Origin: Aphanothece cf. minutissima CCALA 015
GTDB taxonomy: Bacteria; Cyanobacteriota; Cyanobacteriia; PCC-6307; Cyanobiaceae
NCBI GenBank assembly: GCA_003003925.1
Contig: PVWP01000001.1
Span: 186,001-250,000 of the forward strand
Length of the DNA stretch: 64,000 nt
Direction of reading: 5' to 3'
Part shown: positions 62,830 through 64,000 of the stretch, in pieces
How the letters are laid out: each line of letters begins with the position of its first letter
Numbering within the stretch: position 1 is the first letter of the stretch
Position numbers and translations under genes: made by a program
Notes under the pieces: model-generated
What the model was told of the DNA's origin: nothing
The model's input: only the letters and a program-made list of their open reading frames with translations
The model's database searches: none

Positions 62830-63348
62830 ATGGCCACCCGCCACAGCGCCCAGACCCCGCCGGGAGGGGACTGGCTCACCCTCACCGAACTGGGCCGCCG
62901 CTACGGCGTCTCCGCCGTCCACACCGGAAAGCTGCTGGTCGCCTCCGGCCTGCGCCGCAGCAGCGGTGAACCGACCGCCGAAGCCCTGGCGGCCGGCCTG
63001 GCCATGCGGCCCCAGCCGGGCCATCACCACTCCAGCCTCTGGCTGCATCAGGGGTGCGCGCCCTACCTCGAGCGCCTGGGGCTGGTGCCCCAGGCCCAGC
63101 GCACCATGGTGAGCCTGTGGGCCGATCTGCTCAGCGCCCTGCAGAACGGCTCCCCGTCGATCAGCATCTCGGCCGAGGAGATGGCCGTTGACGTGCCCCG
63201 CGACCTGGTGAAGCCGGTGAACAGGGAATTGCGTCAGCGGGGCTGCAGCTTCCGGGTCAACCCGAAGCTCAGGACAGCCGCAGGGCCTGGGCCTGCTTGC
63301 TCGCCTGCTCGAGCATCTGACGCAGCCGGTCCTCGTCGGTATGGCTGA
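62830..63348 (+). CDS. Conserved small protein, helix-turn-helix-like
   Basis: A 172-residue protein with a start WLTLTELGRRYGVSAVHTGKLL that resembles a DNA-binding helix-turn-helix, then HSSLWLHQGCAPYLERLGLV and DLLSALQNGSPSISISAEEMA. Residues up to ~147 (RGCSFRVNPKLR) look conserved. The last ~25 (GPGPACSPARAS) overlap the convergent DUF1269 gene and look like read-through of its opposite strand. Its function is not recognised. Confidence 0.7.
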   Translation: MATRHSAQTPPGGDWLTLTELGRRYGVSAVHTGKLLVASGLRRSSGEPTAEALAAGLAMRPQPGHHHSSLWLHQGCAPYLERLGLVPQAQRTMVSLWADLLSALQNGSPSISISAEEMAVDVPRDLVKPVNRELRQRGCSFRVNPKLRTAAGPGPACSPARASDAAGPRRYG

Positions 63349-63790
63349 GGTTGGTGCGCAGCAGCTTGGCGTGGGGCGCATGAACCCGCAGCCGCTCGAT
63401 CAGCCGGTCGGGGGTGGCGTCGCGCAGCAGCAGGCACAGGGCCGCGCTGCCGGGGGGGAGGGTTTCCCCCACCTCGCGCATGAAGTTGTCGTTGATGCCC
63501 AGATCCGACAGGGAACCTGAGGCGGCCCCCAGGCCGGCGCCGACGGCCGCCCCGAGCAGGGGGTTGAGGAACAGCAGCCCCACGAGCGTGCCCCAGAAGC
63601 CACCGCCGAGGGCGCCGGCCTTGGTGAGATTGAGCGACTGGTGCAGGCGCACCTTGCCGTCCGGTTCGGCCTCGACGACCACCGCGTCCTCGAGGGCGAT
63701 CAGTTCCTCCTTCTGGATCTCCACCAGCTGACGCCGCACCTGGTCGGCCTCCTCGACGGACGGAAACCCAACCACCACCAGGCTGCTCAT
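63269..63790 (-). CDS. DUF1269 family protein
   Basis: A 173-residue protein: MSSLVVVGFPSVEEADQVRRQL, EELIALEDAVVVEAEPDGKVRLHQ, a glycine-rich hydrophobic hairpin (GALGGGFWGTLVGLLFLNPLLGAAVG continuing AGLGAASGSL), LGINDNFMREVGETLPPGSAALCLLLR. This matches DUF1269 (membrane-associated, function unknown). ATG 63790 is preferred over 63799. It overlaps the convergent gene by 80 bp at the 3' end. Confidence 0.9.
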   Translation of the reverse strand: MSSLVVVGFPSVEEADQVRRQLVEIQKEELIALEDAVVVEAEPDGKVRLHQSLNLTKAGALGGGFWGTLVGLLFLNPLLGAAVGAGLGAASGSLSDLGINDNFMREVGETLPPGSAALCLLLRDATPDRLIERLRVHAPHAKLLRTNLSHTDEDRLRQMLEQASKQAQALRLS

Positions 63791-63858
63791 GGCCGACATC
63801 CCTGCAGGTACGACGTCAGTCCTAACCCACTGCCTGTCGAAATGGCGGTGTCGACGGC

Positions 63859-64000
63859 TCAGGCACGGCGGCGGGTGGAGCGGGGCAGCGGCCGGCCGGC
63901 CGCAGGAGGGGTGAAGGCCGGGTCCGGCTCACCGGAGCCCGGGAGGCGATCGCCACCGGCGTCGCGGCGGGCCGGCTCCGGGCGCTGCCAGCGGGGCAGG
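63859..64000 (-). CDS. C-terminal end of an unidentified gene (partial)
   Basis: The minus strand is open from the right edge to a TGA at 63859-63861 and encodes about 46 residues (RWQRPEPARRDAGGDRLPGS, then a tail GRPLPRSTRRRA). It is Arg/Pro-rich and disordered, like the tail of a larger protein whose body lies beyond the window. No family can be named, and a shadow frame cannot be excluded. Confidence 0.35.
   Translation of the reverse strand, partial: LPRWQRPEPARRDAGGDRLPGSGEPDPAFTPPAAGRPLPRSTRRRA

Overview
The window is a very GC-rich (roughly 70 %), gene-dense stretch of a cyanobacterial chromosome. The best fit is a picocyanobacterium of the Cyanobium / freshwater Synechococcus type. 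The reasons are a cyanobacterial pair of flavodiiron proteins (oxygen photoreduction), several acyl-lipid desaturases, a cyanobacterial-type chorismate lyase, a PEP-CTERM protein with the cyanobacterial PGPLPxLGAxAAFGFSRKLR tail, an HpsJ-like protein, CHASE2 cyclases and CHAT proteins. No tRNA, rRNA or CRISPR array was seen.

Layout. 1-13000: housekeeping and metabolism (argJ, coaE, gatB, thiO, ndk, speA) interleaved with two CHASE2-type membrane nucleotide cyclases; one of these is translationally coupled to a FecR-domain protein. 13000-16560: a clearly foreign, decayed patch. It holds an unrecognised coding remnant, a GC-poor gene with four beta/gamma-crystallin-like motifs, and wrecked transposases (an IS5-family copy with frameshifts and an internal deletion, a second fragment of the same C-terminus, and an IS481-like N-terminal fragment). 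16560-29870: a signalling and secretion island with a FecR-CAP fusion, a FecR paralogue, a SIMPL protein, a MscS channel carrying a cyclic-nucleotide-binding domain coupled to a third CHASE2 cyclase, a DUF928-like and a DUF3307 protein, and a two-partner secretion pair whose exoprotein ends in a CHAT (caspase-like) protease domain. 29880-40450: alaS, a GAF/HD-GYP protein, a membrane protein coupled to a SNF2 helicase, a front-end desaturase and a SWIM zinc-finger protein. 40600-48000: PEP-CTERM DUF1194 protein, HpsJ-like protein, MEKHLA protein, Hsp20, PilZ protein and the flv3-flv1 pair. 48000-64000: glycine cleavage genes gcvP and gcvH, a methionine gamma-lyase-family enzyme, two delta-9-type desaturases around an XRE-like protein, rplI, dnaB, a sterol-desaturase-family protein, an isochorismatase-fold protein without the usual cysteine, mnmG, a GspC-like membrane protein, chorismate lyase and small conserved proteins.

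Most notable biology: (1) the cyclic-nucleotide-gated MscS channel and its own membrane cyclase joined by a TGATG stop/start overlap, suggesting a self-contained envelope-to-channel circuit; (2) a secreted FHA-CHAT exoprotein with its dedicated TpsB pore on the opposite strand, sharing an intergenic region with a perfect 9-bp inverted repeat; (3) three FecR-domain genes and three CHASE2 cyclases within 23 kb.

Start codons are often uncertain in this genome: TTG and GTG starts are common and Shine-Dalgarno sequences are sparse. Where I trimmed an N-terminus, the entry says why. All identifications come from reading the sequence and recognising motifs; no database search was run.
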